Source of the DNA: Desulfobacter sp.
GTDB taxonomy: Bacteria; Desulfobacterota; Desulfobacteria; Desulfobacterales; Desulfobacteraceae
DNA length: 64,000 nt
Direction: 5' to 3'
Assembly (NCBI GenBank): GCA_028768545.1
Contig: CP054838.1
Location: 3,459,001 to 3,523,000 of the forward strand
The notes beneath the pieces are model-generated. The model saw nothing but the letters and a program-made list of their open reading frames with translations, had not been told where the DNA came from and searched no databases. This document shows, piece by piece, positions 19,173 through 28,300 of this stretch (the stretch's first letter is position 1; every line of letters begins with the position of its first letter). The position numbers and the translations under genes are program-made.

Positions 19173-20527
19173 AGGATATACCTGCTCAAGTCTTCATCTT
19201 TTACAATATTCATAAGCTGTTTTGACACAAACTCGGCATCAATACTGATCTGTTTTTCATCCACATCAGGTGCATGGAACAAGATATCTTCCAATAACTT
19301 TTCCATGAGGGTGTGCAGCCGCCTTGCTCCGATATTTTCGGTACTGGCGTTTACTTCAACCGCAATGTCAGCAATTTTTTCTATGACATCCTGGGTAAAA
19401 CTCAAATTCACCCCTTCTGTTCTCAAAAGGGCAATGTACTGAAGCACCAATGCATTTTTCGGCTCGGTCAAGATTCGTGTAAACTCATTGGCGCCCAAGG
19501 AGTTGAGTTCCACCCGGATGGGAAATCTGCCCTGGAGTTCAGGAATCAGATCCGATGGTTTTGACACGTGAAAAGCGCCCGAGGCAATAAATAGAATATG
19601 GTCTGTTTTAACCGTATCGTATTTGGTGGGCACGGAGCTGCCCTCTACAATCGGCAGAAGATCGCGCTGCACTCCTTCTTTGGAAACTTCGGGTCCCTGG
19701 CTTTTTTCCTTGCCCGCAATCTTGTCAATCTCATCGATAAAGATAATGCCTGCCTGCTCAACCATGGTGATGGCGTCGGTTTTAACCCGTTCCATGTCCA
19801 CCAGAAGACCAGCCTCTTCCTGGGTGATAATCTTGAGGGCTTCTTTCACGGTCAGATGCCGCCTTTTCGTATTTTTCGGCATGAGATTGCCCAGCATATC
19901 CTTGACATTGATACCCATTTCCTCCATGCCCGTATTTGAAAAAATTTCAACCATGGGGGATGATTTATCCGTGACATCCAGGTCAATTTTGCGCTTGTCC
20001 AGTTTGCCGTTTAACAGCATTTTTCTCAGCTTTTCCCGGGTACCGGCATTGGCCTTTTCTTCTGGAGGAAGATCTTGTGATTTATTTTCAAAAGGATGCC
20101 CTGAAGAATCCGCATCAGGCAAGAGAAGATCTAAAATTCGTTCCTGGGCAATTTTACCGGCCCTTTCCTGTACCGCATCCTGCTGCCTTACCCTGAGTGT
20201 GTTCACGGTGAGTTCAACCAGATCCCGGATCATGGATTCCACATCCCTGCCCACATATCCGACTTCGGTAAATTTAGAGGCTTCCACCTTTTAAAAAGGA
20301 GAATCGGCAAGATTGGCCAGGCGTCTTGCAATCTCGGTCTTGCCCACACCTGTGGGGCCGATGAGAATAATATTTTTAGGCGCAATCTCATCCTGGAGAT
20401 CCTTTTCAAGCTGCCTGCGCCTCCATCGATTTCGAAGGGCAATGGCCACAGATTTTTTAGCATCATTCTGGCCGATAATATAGGTGTCAAGTTCGGTAAC
20501 GATCTGCTGGGGTTTTAAATCTTTCAT
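19169..20527 (-). pseudogene. hslU: HslU ATPase with in-frame ochre codon
   Basis: The frame starts at ATG 20527 ([20 protein letters not shown]) and includes Walker [15 protein letters not shown], then stops at TAA 20288-20290 right after ANLADSPF. It resumes in the same frame with [19 protein letters not shown] and runs to 19169 with Walker [10 protein letters not shown], the sensor [11 protein letters not shown] and the C-terminal HslV-docking tail EDLSRYIL. Without the stop it would be a normal 452-residue HslU. Homologues have PFxKVEATKFTEVG, so TAA replaces one hydrophobic residue; a single T-to-A change in TTA explains it. The stop separates Walker A from Walker B, so neither half can be active alone. 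A GTG two codons after the stop is a possible restart. The stop could be a real mutation or a sequence error. Confidence 0.85.
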
Positions 20528-20575
20528 CTTAAAATGTCTCGCTGGGCAATGGTTACTTGCCCTAAATTCCCTTGT

Positions 20576-21121
20576 TTATGATTCTATTTCTTGGATTGTA
20601 ATATGATGATTTGTGTATATACACAGATCACCGGCTATTTTCATGGCCTTTTCAACAATCTGTCTGGGGGTCATCTGGGTGTTTTCATTCAATGCAATGG
20701 CTGCGGACTGGGCAGAGATGGAGCCCGAACCAATGCTGATCACCCCGTCATCAGGTTCAATCACATCTCCGTTGCCTGAAAGCAGATAGGTATTGTCCTT
20801 GTCCGCGGCAATCATCATGGCTTCCAAGCGGCGCAGATATTTATCCGTGCGCCATTCCCTTGCAAGCTCCACACATGCCCGGGTCAGACTGCCGTTGTAT
20901 TGTTCAAGTTTTTGCTCAAGTTTTTCAGAGAGGGTCAGGGCATCTGCCGTGGCGCCTGCAAATCCGGTGATGATTTTGTCATTATAAATTCGGCGGACCT
21001 TTTTGGCCTTGTGTTTGGTCACAATATTGCCCAAGGTCACCTGGCCGTCACCTGCCACCACTACCGTGTTTTTACGGCGCATGGCAAGAATGGTGGTGCC
21101 GTGAAATGTTTCATTGGTCAT
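20576..21121 (-). CDS. hslV: ATP-dependent protease peptidase subunit HslV
   Basis: An N-terminal-nucleophile threonine peptidase of 181 residues from ATG 21121. AGGAG lies before this ATG, so the upstream frame opening at 21151 is rejected. The short leader MTNETFHG precedes the catalytic Thr in TTILAMRR, and [10 protein letters not shown] follows, as in HslV proteins with a propeptide. It forms the proteolytic double ring capped by HslU. The gene follows xerC by 4 bases and precedes hslU by 48 bases. It is intact although hslU carries an internal stop. Confidence 0.95.
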   Translation of the reverse strand: MTNETFHGTTILAMRRKNTVVVAGDGQVTLGNIVTKHKAKKVRRIYNDKIITGFAGATADALTLSEKLEQKLEQYNGSLTRACVELAREWRTDKYLRRLEAMMIAADKDNTYLLSGNGDVIEPDDGVISIGSGSISAQSAAIALNENTQMTPRQIVEKAMKIAGDLCIYTNHHITIQEIES

Positions 21122-21125
21122 ATTC

Positions 21126-22022
21126 TCAACTCCTGGGATGTGCTTTGTCATATACCTGCATCAACCTGTCCATGCTCACATGGGTATAAATCTGTGTGGT
21201 CGACAGGCTTGCATGGCCTAAGATTTCCTGGATCCCTCTTAAATCAGCACCGGAATCCAGCATATGGGTGGCAAAAGAATGCCTTAGGGTATGGGGTGAA
21301 ATTTTAGTTTCAAGTCCGCATTCCTGAACTATCTTGTCAAGAATGCGGCGGATGGACCTTTGGCTCAGCCGTCGATGGTCTTTGTTCAAAAATACCGCCT
21401 CTCCGGGTTCCAAAATTTGGGTCCTGTAATATTTAATGGCGTTCAATGCCCTTTGGCCAACCGGAATCACCCTTTCCTTACTTCCTTTGCCAAAGACTCT
21501 AATCATTTGGGTTTTAAAGTCAATATCTTTGATGTTCATACCGTGAATTTCAGAAATACGCATGCCGGTTGAATAAAAGGTTTCAAACATGGCAAGGTTT
21601 CGTTTGTCCATCCAGGAATCGGTCTTTATACCGTCCAAGAGCCTGAACAGATCATCAATACAGAGAAACTGGGGGATTTTTTTTTCCTTTTTAGGAAATG
21701 GAATGGCATCGGCAGGATTGATTTTGATCTCCCCTGACCTGACCATATAATCAAAAAAAGACTTTAGGGCTGAAAGCCGCCTTGCCATGGTGGCCTTGGA
21801 TTTTTTTTTATTGACCATCAATGCCAGGTATTTACGGACAATTTGTTTGTCCACCTGGCCGGCCTTTTTTTTAAAATCATCCTCGGTCCATGACTCTTGG
21901 GCAAAAATTATTTTAAGACAAAAACCCATGAAATCAAGGACATCTGACCGATAGGCCCGAAGGGTGTGGGCAGAATACCCTTTTTCTGCTTCAAGGGTCT
22001 GGATAAATCCTTTGACCAGCAT
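21126..22022 (-). CDS. xerC: Tyrosine recombinase XerC
   Basis: A 298-residue XerC/XerD recombinase. An N-terminal SAM-like DNA-binding domain (residues 1-90) is followed by the catalytic domain with the full set: Arg in [12 protein letters not shown], Lys in [12 protein letters not shown], His-x-x-Arg in [14 protein letters not shown], His in [12 protein letters not shown] and Tyr in IYTHVS. It resolves chromosome dimers at dif with a partner Xer protein. Position directly before hslV is the usual xerC-hslVU order, which supports XerC over XerD. Confidence 0.93.
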   Translation of the reverse strand: MLVKGFIQTLEAEKGYSAHTLRAYRSDVLDFMGFCLKIIFAQESWTEDDFKKKAGQVDKQIVRKYLALMVNKKKSKATMARRLSALKSFFDYMVRSGEIKINPADAIPFPKKEKKIPQFLCIDDLFRLLDGIKTDSWMDKRNLAMFETFYSTGMRISEIHGMNIKDIDFKTQMIRVFGKGSKERVIPVGQRALNAIKYYRTQILEPGEAVFLNKDHRRLSQRSIRRILDKIVQECGLETKISPHTLRHSFATHMLDSGADLRGIQEILGHASLSTTQIYTHVSMDRLMQVYDKAHPRS

Positions 22023-22025
22023 GAT

Positions 22026-22586
22026 CTATAGCCCGGCCTCGGACATGACCTGTTTCATATCATCCCAGACCTCCCGCTTGAGCACAGGATTTTTAATCAG
22101 TGCTTTAGGGTGGTGGGTGGCCATGAGTCGGATCCCGTTAAAGGGAATAAAACAGCCTCGAACCTCTTTTAGATTCTTTTTTTTGTCGACCAAAGCCCTA
22201 TAGGCGTTTTCACCTAAAGTGACAATGAATTGGGTGCCGTGGGTTTTCACATGATAACCAATCTGCTCAGGATCTGCTGCATTGCAGATATACACCTGCT
22301 CTGTGCGAAGATGCATGGCAGATAAAATTTTAACAAGCAGCTGCCCTGAAGGACCTTCAAAAAAACTTGCCTCGCTGTCCACGATCATCAGTTTGGCATC
22401 AAGGGGGCCGCGGCCGATAAACCGCTGATTTTGCCAGGCAGAACCCGTCCAGGAATCAATGGTTTTTTTTGATCTTTGGGATAAAACGATCTCCTGGTTG
22501 CCAAGTTCCCTTTGGACCTTAAGATACTGGGATAAATCTTCTAAAAGGGTAAGAAACCGGGTGGGGATATCTTGGGATGCGGCCAT
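22026..22586 (-). CDS. Uracil-DNA glycosylase superfamily protein, divergent
   Basis: About 186 residues from ATG 22586; the frame is open to 22616. The C-terminal two thirds fit the family 4 UDG fold: GPSGQLLVKIL matches the usual RAGQLL helix, YICNAA stands where family 4 enzymes have a YxTN motif, VTLGENAYRAL follows, and MATHHPKALIKNP matches the HPAxLLRNP leaving-group loop. The catalytic GE-x-PG motif is replaced by VDSEAS, and the iron-sulfur cysteines expected in family 4 are not present. The protein may have lost glycosylase activity or changed substrate. It lies between coaBC and xerC with gaps of a few bases. Confidence 0.7.
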   Translation of the reverse strand: MAASQDIPTRFLTLLEDLSQYLKVQRELGNQEIVLSQRSKKTIDSWTGSAWQNQRFIGRGPLDAKLMIVDSEASFFEGPSGQLLVKILSAMHLRTEQVYICNAADPEQIGYHVKTHGTQFIVTLGENAYRALVDKKKNLKEVRGCFIPFNGIRLMATHHPKALIKNPVLKREVWDDMKQVMSEAGL

Positions 22587-22590
22587 GGGA

Positions 22591-23790
22591 TCAGCCCATC
22601 TTTTCCAAGACAGCATCCAAAAGGGTATGTGCCACCTTGAATTTGTCCATCATGGGTAAGTCCTGTACCAAACCGTCCCTTGAAAAGATCTTGACTTTAT
22701 TGGTGTCAGACTTGAATCCTGAATCTGTGCCGCCCACAAGGTTGGCAACAATCATGTCCAGGTTTTTTTGTTCCATTTTGGCGAGGGCATGGGTTTCAAG
22801 GTCGTTGGTTTCCGCTGCAAACCCCACCAGAAACTGTTTGTTTTTTTTCTGCTGGCCAATGGTTTTGAGAATATCCAAATTTTGGGCCATCTCCAAGGTT
22901 AATCCATTGGCAGCCCCTGTTTTTTTAATTTTTTTGTTTTGCTTGGACACGGGTTTGTAATCGGCCACGGCCGCAACTTTAATGATGATATCAGCCGGGT
23001 CCAACCGATCGAGCATGGCTTTGGCCATCTGGTCACAGCTTTCAACACAGATCTGGTCAACGCCCACAGGAGCGGACAGATTGACCGGACCCGAGACCAG
23101 GGAGACCTGTGCCCCTCTGTTTTCAGCAGCCCTGGCAATGGCGTATCCCATCTTGCCTGAAGAATGATTGCTGATGTACCTGACAGGATCAATGGCTTCC
23201 ACGGTAGGACCTGCCGACACCAGAATCTTTTTACCCTTTAAATCCTTTTGGGTTAAAAGGGCCTTGAGACGATCCAAAATAAACCAGGGCTCAGGCAGAC
23301 GGCCTGCGCCCACGGTTTTGCAGGCCAGGGCCCCTGAATCCGGATCAATGATCTGCATCCCGGATTTTTCAAGAAGATCAAGATTCTGCTGGACCCTGAT
23401 ATTTTCATACATGGCTGAATTCATGGAAGGACATATCATCACAGGACAGGTCACGGCCATCATGGTGGTGGTCAGTCCATCATCTGCAATACCATGGGCA
23501 AGCTTGCCTATGATATTGGCCGTGGCCGGAGCAATAACAGCTACCCGGGAACGGGACGCCACATCAATGTGGGTGACCGAAGATCGGGTATCAGTCCAAA
23601 GATCGGATAAGACCTCATTTTCCGATAAAACCTCAAAGGTGGTTTTGCCGACAAACCGGGTGGCGGCCTGAGTCATTGCAACGGTGACCTGGGCTCCTGC
23701 TTTTTTAAACAACCGGAGCAGTTCAACGGATTTATAGGCGGCAATCCCGCCGGTGACTCCCAGAAGAATATGTTTGTCTTTAATATCCAT
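22591..23790 (-). CDS. coaBC: Bifunctional phosphopantothenoylcysteine decarboxylase / phosphopantothenate--cysteine ligase
   Basis: A 399-residue CoaBC. The N-terminal flavin domain (about 1-180) has GVTGGIAAYKSVELLRL, the catalytic-His region SVTHIDVASRS, and SMNSAMYEN. The C-terminal ligase domain has VSAGPTVEAIDPVRYISNHSSGKMG and the dinucleotide-like AAVADYKP. It carries out the ligation and decarboxylation steps of coenzyme A synthesis. Its start overlaps the stop of the upstream lipoprotein gene by one base. Confidence 0.95.
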   Translation of the reverse strand: MDIKDKHILLGVTGGIAAYKSVELLRLFKKAGAQVTVAMTQAATRFVGKTTFEVLSENEVLSDLWTDTRSSVTHIDVASRSRVAVIAPATANIIGKLAHGIADDGLTTTMMAVTCPVMICPSMNSAMYENIRVQQNLDLLEKSGMQIIDPDSGALACKTVGAGRLPEPWFILDRLKALLTQKDLKGKKILVSAGPTVEAIDPVRYISNHSSGKMGYAIARAAENRGAQVSLVSGPVNLSAPVGVDQICVESCDQMAKAMLDRLDPADIIIKVAAVADYKPVSKQNKKIKKTGAANGLTLEMAQNLDILKTIGQQKKNKQFLVGFAAETNDLETHALAKMEQKNLDMIVANLVGGTDSGFKSDTNKVKIFSRDGLVQDLPMMDKFKVAHTLLDAVLEKMG

Positions 23791-24305
23791 TAGTATGTCA
23801 GGGTCTTTGATTTTCCAAGAGAAGATGATTCAAGGGTCGGGGCCACCCCGATTTCCACATAGGTATAAAATTGTTCGTCACGGATGGTAATCACGGCACA
23901 CCTGGATCGTTTATGATACACCATGATGGTGGTTTCCGGAGATTTAATCCTGGAAATCACTTCCCAATTGTCCTTTTCCATATTGTTGGAGAAAAAATTA
24001 TACAATGAGGTGGAATCCACCCGTCCTTTGAGTGTAAGAATACCTGACCGATACCCGGGGGTTGAAATGATCATGGTTCTGTTTTTTACAATGCTAAGCT
24101 CCAACGGAACGAGTACATCTTCAAAATCATGGTAAACGGCTGTGGGTTTTTTAAGTTCAGCATCCTGTTTATCCGCTGCTGCCGGAGGCGGGGTATCCTC
24201 GGGTTTTGATGCTCCGGTATTAAACATGCACCCTGAAGCCAAAAGGCATGAAAGGATGACAAGGCAAAGAAAGATAACAGGTCGAATAGAATAAGGGTGT
24301 TTCAT
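23790..24305 (-). CDS. Conserved lipoprotein of unknown function
   Basis: A 171-residue predicted lipoprotein: basic start, hydrophobic stretch and lipobox LLASGCMFN with Cys at about residue 26. A Pro/Ala-rich linker follows, then a compact alpha/beta domain with GYRSGILTLKGRVDSTSLYNFF and IKSPETTIMVYHKRSRCAV. The domain looks like the small repeat-type periplasmic fold seen in uncharacterised Deltaproteobacterial lipoproteins, but I cannot name it. It overlaps coaBC by one base and is the first gene of that transcript, preceded by a short tandem repeat and a terminator. Confidence 0.7.
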   Translation of the reverse strand: MKHPYSIRPVIFLCLVILSCLLASGCMFNTGASKPEDTPPPAAADKQDAELKKPTAVYHDFEDVLVPLELSIVKNRTMIISTPGYRSGILTLKGRVDSTSLYNFFSNNMEKDNWEVISRIKSPETTIMVYHKRSRCAVITIRDEQFYTYVEIGVAPTLESSSLGKSKTLTY

Positions 24306-24322
24306 TTTTCCTCCAGATTAAT

Positions 24323-24348
24323 CAAATGGTGCAAATGGTGCAAATGGT
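24323..24348. repeat. Triple 9-base tandem repeat
   Basis: CAAATGGTG occurs three times head to tail (the last copy lacks its final base), 18 bases upstream of the lipoprotein start codon. It lies in the 5' leader of the coaBC run, where copy-number change could affect spacing of transcription or translation signals. No such role is shown. Confidence 0.6.
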
Positions 24349-24404
24349 CTTTTATCTAAAACGAATTGTACTAAAAGTCAATTGATGGGAATGAAAGGCA
24401 GATA

Positions 24405-24440
24405 AAAATGAGACCGTAACTTTTGTGACAGTCTCATTTT
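24405..24440. terminator. Bidirectional terminator at the end of the pilus transcript
   Basis: AAAATGAGACCGTAAC pairs with GTGACAGTCTCATTTT around a TTTT loop, 14 of 16 positions matching, with T-runs on both strands. It lies downstream of the last pilus-associated gene and upstream of the lipoprotein-coaBC run, both on the minus strand. Confidence 0.75.
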
Positions 24441-24527
24441 ATTTTTTGCTAAAATAGATTTAGTCTTGTTGATGAGTCCTTTGGCGGTAGTCGGCAAGCT
24501 TTTCTTTATAAATATTTATTCTTTGAT

Positions 24528-24914
24528 TTATAAGAGTCCTTTTTCATTGTAGGCGTTTTGATCCTCTAAGGTATTAATGCCGGGCTTCATCGCTTCAAGC
24601 TCTATCTTTTGATTATCCAAGGCTATTTGCTCGTCAAGAATCCAGTTTTTTAGGGCAGTTAAATCCGCATCAGATGCTTTGTCAATTTTCCGTGGGTCTG
24701 TTTGCTTTTTTTCAGGGTTGCTCCTGGGCTGAGCAGGACTTGTAATGGTTTTATATCGAATTAATTTTTCCCGTTGAGCTTGTGGAATTTTTGAAAGATC
24801 ATCCGTAAATAGCGTATTGCCCTGCCCGTCTGTATATTTATAAAATTCGGCATTTAGGGTAGCCGACAAAATCATAAAAAGGATGACGGCGGCAGATAAA
24901 ATTTTGGTTTTCAA
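24528..24914 (-). CDS. DUF4124-type exported protein, probably frameshifted near the C-terminus
   Basis: A 128-residue protein with a Sec signal peptide (residues 1-22) followed by a DUF4124 signature, FYKYTDGQGNTLFTDDL, and a charged, coiled-coil-like helix. It ends NEKGLL. If one A is added to the A-run in the codons for Glu-Lys, the frame continues as RTLINQRINIYKEKLADYRQRT to a TAA at 24460-24462, a natural extension of the helix. One lost base is therefore likely, real or from sequencing. It is the last gene of the pilus operon. DUF4124 proteins are periplasmic and often accompany envelope or pilus genes; the exact role is unknown. Confidence 0.7.
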   Translation of the reverse strand: MKTKILSAAVILFMILSATLNAEFYKYTDGQGNTLFTDDLSKIPQAQREKLIRYKTITSPAQPRSNPEKKQTDPRKIDKASDADLTALKNWILDEQIALDNQKIELEAMKPGINTLEDQNAYNEKGLL

Positions 24915-24935
24915 TGGTAAGCCTCCTGTGGCCTT

Positions 24936-25282
24936 TTATTTGTCCAGGTCTATGGCCAGCTTTGTAATTGTTTTACCCGGGCCTGTAAAATAATAAACAA
25001 ACATTCCCTTGGCCAAAGGGTCTGAAAATTGAATCCCTTGGGTGGAAATCAGTTTTAGGCTGGATCGAATGTTGAAATTTGAGTCATTGATTACCAGACG
25101 ATCGGGATAACCCCGTCAACACGTCCCCGGCCATTCCACTTCCCGATTATGGATTCAAGGGATGGTGCTTTTATCTCCAATTTGGGAACAGACTGAATAT
25201 CCTTTAGATCAAAGCTTTGGGCATTTAAACCAACCGGGGCCAACAGGATACAAACGATCAAAATATACATTTTTTTTTTCAT
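24936..25282 (-). pseudogene. Small exported pilus-locus protein, frameshifted
   Basis: From ATG 25282 (preceded by AAGGA) the frame encodes a signal peptide, MKKKMYILIVCILLAPVGLNA, and a short mature part up to GRGRVDG. It then runs out at a stop within a few codons. One extra G in the G-run near 25106 restores GYPDRLVINDSNFNI and a coherent 57-residue continuation, ending KLAIDLDK with TAA at 24936-24938. The whole product would be about 115 residues and periplasmic. I do not recognise it; its place between pilY1 and the DUF4124 gene suggests pilus or envelope work. A homopolymer error cannot be excluded. Confidence 0.7.
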
Positions 25283-25302
25283 TATTTTCCTTATTTTCCG
25301 GG

Positions 25303-28300
25303 TTAATGGGTTCTCCAATAAAACATCCCCCGGGGTTCAGCTAACTCGTACAGGGTTTCTGTGGAGGCAGCAGAGGTGGAAAAAATCTTCATTTCCACAG
25401 GTTTATCGGGAAAGCGTATAAACACAGGGATATGAAGAAGACCGGTTTGCATTTTACCTGTGGGGGGAACAAATATGGTTACTTTCCCGCCCGTGACAGG
25501 ATCGGTCACTTCAATTTCCAAAAGATCGTCATCGGTAATTTCCCTGTCATTGTTAATGTCAAACTGGGCAGAATCAAGCCGGCCGCCAGTGCAGGCATTG
25601 ACCTCGTGGATGATGGAATTGCCGCCGCCTGAGCAAGGGGAGGTATCCGGGATAAATGTTAAATAAATCAGATTGTTGTTACGGATAATCATATCCTTGA
25701 TCACCCTTTCACCGCCGTTGAGTTGAAAAAACCATCCAACATTGGCGGTGGGGTCGGGATTTTCATCCGAATCCGTATCACAGGCCACGGTCCAGTCCGG
25801 AATATTTCCGGTCAGAATTCTAAGATAAACCCCGTTATAATATCCGCTTGACGCCTCTTCTTTTTGTTCAACCAAAGAGATGGTATTGGCCAAATTGCCG
25901 AGCTGGGGCGTGGCTGTTGGGTCAAAACTGCCCAGATACTCATCATCGTCATCATCATCACCATAATCCCAGAGACCAAATACATATTCGCTGGCGGCGG
26001 AGGTCCTGTCAGATTCGTTTAGATATTTTCCGGTGCCAAAGGTCACAAGATACCCTGGGGTGGTATTCATTGCGCAGGAAAGATCGGTATTCACATAACC
26101 TGAATTGCAATGGCGCATAACATCGGGTTTGGAGGTAATGGCTTTTCCCGGGACCGAGAAAAACGGGGCCGGAGTGGTGCCGTCCATGTGGGCCACCTCC
26201 CATTTGTCAGGATCGCTGGAGGTCAGATCAAATTTCCATAGATTGCCCTTTAAATCCCCGGCATATACGTAATCCGCACGAAGATCATTGTTTACATCAA
26301 TGATGAAGGGGGTGGACAGGCCGTTGCACCCCAAAGCCTTGGTATCGATTTTTCGGATAAGCTTTCCGTCCATGTCAATGATGAATAATTCAGAACTCCC
26401 GTTATCGCTTCCATATCCATTGCCGAAAATCACAGCCCATTTGTACTTGGTTTTTTCCACATTGGAGGCATCTTTTTCCGTGTAACTGATATTGGTTCTT
26501 ACGATAAAGGGCATGCTGTAGGAATACCCAAGGCTGTCTATTTCATCTGGAGTGGCTGTTGTGGTGGGATATTCCCATTTAACCATGGGTTTAACCGAAC
26601 TGATGTCCGTTGAATAGGTTTTTGAATCCGCATTCGTGATGTCCAGGCAATAATATCCTTTGCCCCCTTTGCCAAGGCCCCCCACAAGATAGGTAAAGGT
26701 TGAATGGGAATAGTCAGACCCGGGTTCAACTCCGGACCTTGCATGGGGAGTCAGGTCAACAAAATAGCGATGGGTGTAGCCTGAGGCATAAAAGCTCTCC
26801 TCAGGGGTAGTTTGATTGTGAAAATTATCCATAACCAGATTGGGGATATAGGCAAACCGCTCCTGGCCGGTGTCAGCATCAAAAGCATGAAACATACCGT
26901 CATTTGCACCTGCATAAATACTTTCTCCCATGAACAAAGGGGCTGAATGGATAATATCCCCCAATTTTTTGCTTCTGGATCTGAATCCTGAAATCTCCTC
27001 GCCTCTGATAAAACGGACAACTTTTTCAGCAGTGGCAGGGTCCGGATTCATATGGTTTTTCTGGTCTGCATCCAGTTCGGAATAACTAAATTCAACGCCG
27101 GATCCGGACAGCGGATCATAGGTGATAATGTTTCGCTGGGCAGCAGACAACAGCTGAAGCTGATCCGAGGCATGCCATAGGATGTCCGATTCCTCTTTTT
27201 TAATTTCTCCTGTGGCCGGATCCACCGGATATGCGGTGACATCCCCTGTCCAATTGTCGGAAATATAACTGGCCTGGTACAGGGTGGTACCGGTATTGAG
27301 TTCTTCACCATTTACAGAGACCGAGGCACCCGAAGAAATTCTTGAGGCAATATTGGCGGTCACACTGGCCAGAGAGGCCACAAGTTCCTGGGGGTTGCCG
27401 GCACTGAAAAACAAGCCCCTGCCGTTGACCGATGCATGGTAAAGATCGTCAATTTTTTCAGAATCCGTATTTACATTATCCGGCCAGGGCGGTTTGCTTC
27501 CATCCAAAAGGCAGGAATGATAATTTTCAGGGGTTAAACCTCCTGTAACCCCGAAAGAGACCCCGTAGGTAACCATATGCTGGTGATTGGCAGGATCACA
27601 TGAATTGGTCGGTACAACATTATCAAGGTTAGAGGATAAATCGTTTTTATAAAAATACATGGCCACGTCGGCCAGGGTGTTCGAGTCCGGATCTGCATAG
27701 GGGACCCCGTCGTAAATATTTGAGGTATTGGCATCTGCATTTCCCACCCCGGGATCATCACCATTCCAGAATCCGTCGGTCATCACAATGGCAAATGCCT
27801 GCTGACAGGCCCCGCCGTTGGCTTCACTGGCATAGGGGGAATCACCCAGCCCCCCGGAATGTCCGTCATCTGCGTGAAAATATTCTCCTACATTTTCAAG
27901 GGCGGTTCTTAAAGGGGTGCCTCCGGAAGAATTCATGTCATAGAGGTTGTTGAGCAGGGTATCGGTTTCATCAAGAATGGAGGTGGTTGAACTGCCGGTA
28001 AGTTCCACAAATTTTACAGCATCGGCTGAGCTGCTGGATCCTGTACTTGTATTGTCCCTTTTCACTTCAACATAACCGGAGGTGCCGGCCTGAAACTCGT
28101 AGTCACCCAACTCAACCCATTCTCCGTCATCCACCTGCTGGTTGATTCTTTTTGTATAGGTTCCTCCGTTATAAGAAACCGTGTAAAGGGCTTGGGTATC
28201 GCGGGTTCCCGCCTCGGTGTACCAGACATAGACTTTATAGGTGCCGACAGAAGAAATATTGGGAGTAAATCGTGCATATCCCCCTCTTCTTGTGGTGTAT

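Noticed and set aside
24323..24348. Triple CAAATGGTG repeat as a regulator-binding array (iteron)
   Set aside because: Only three short copies with no spacer and no linked regulator or replication gene; kept only as a repeat.
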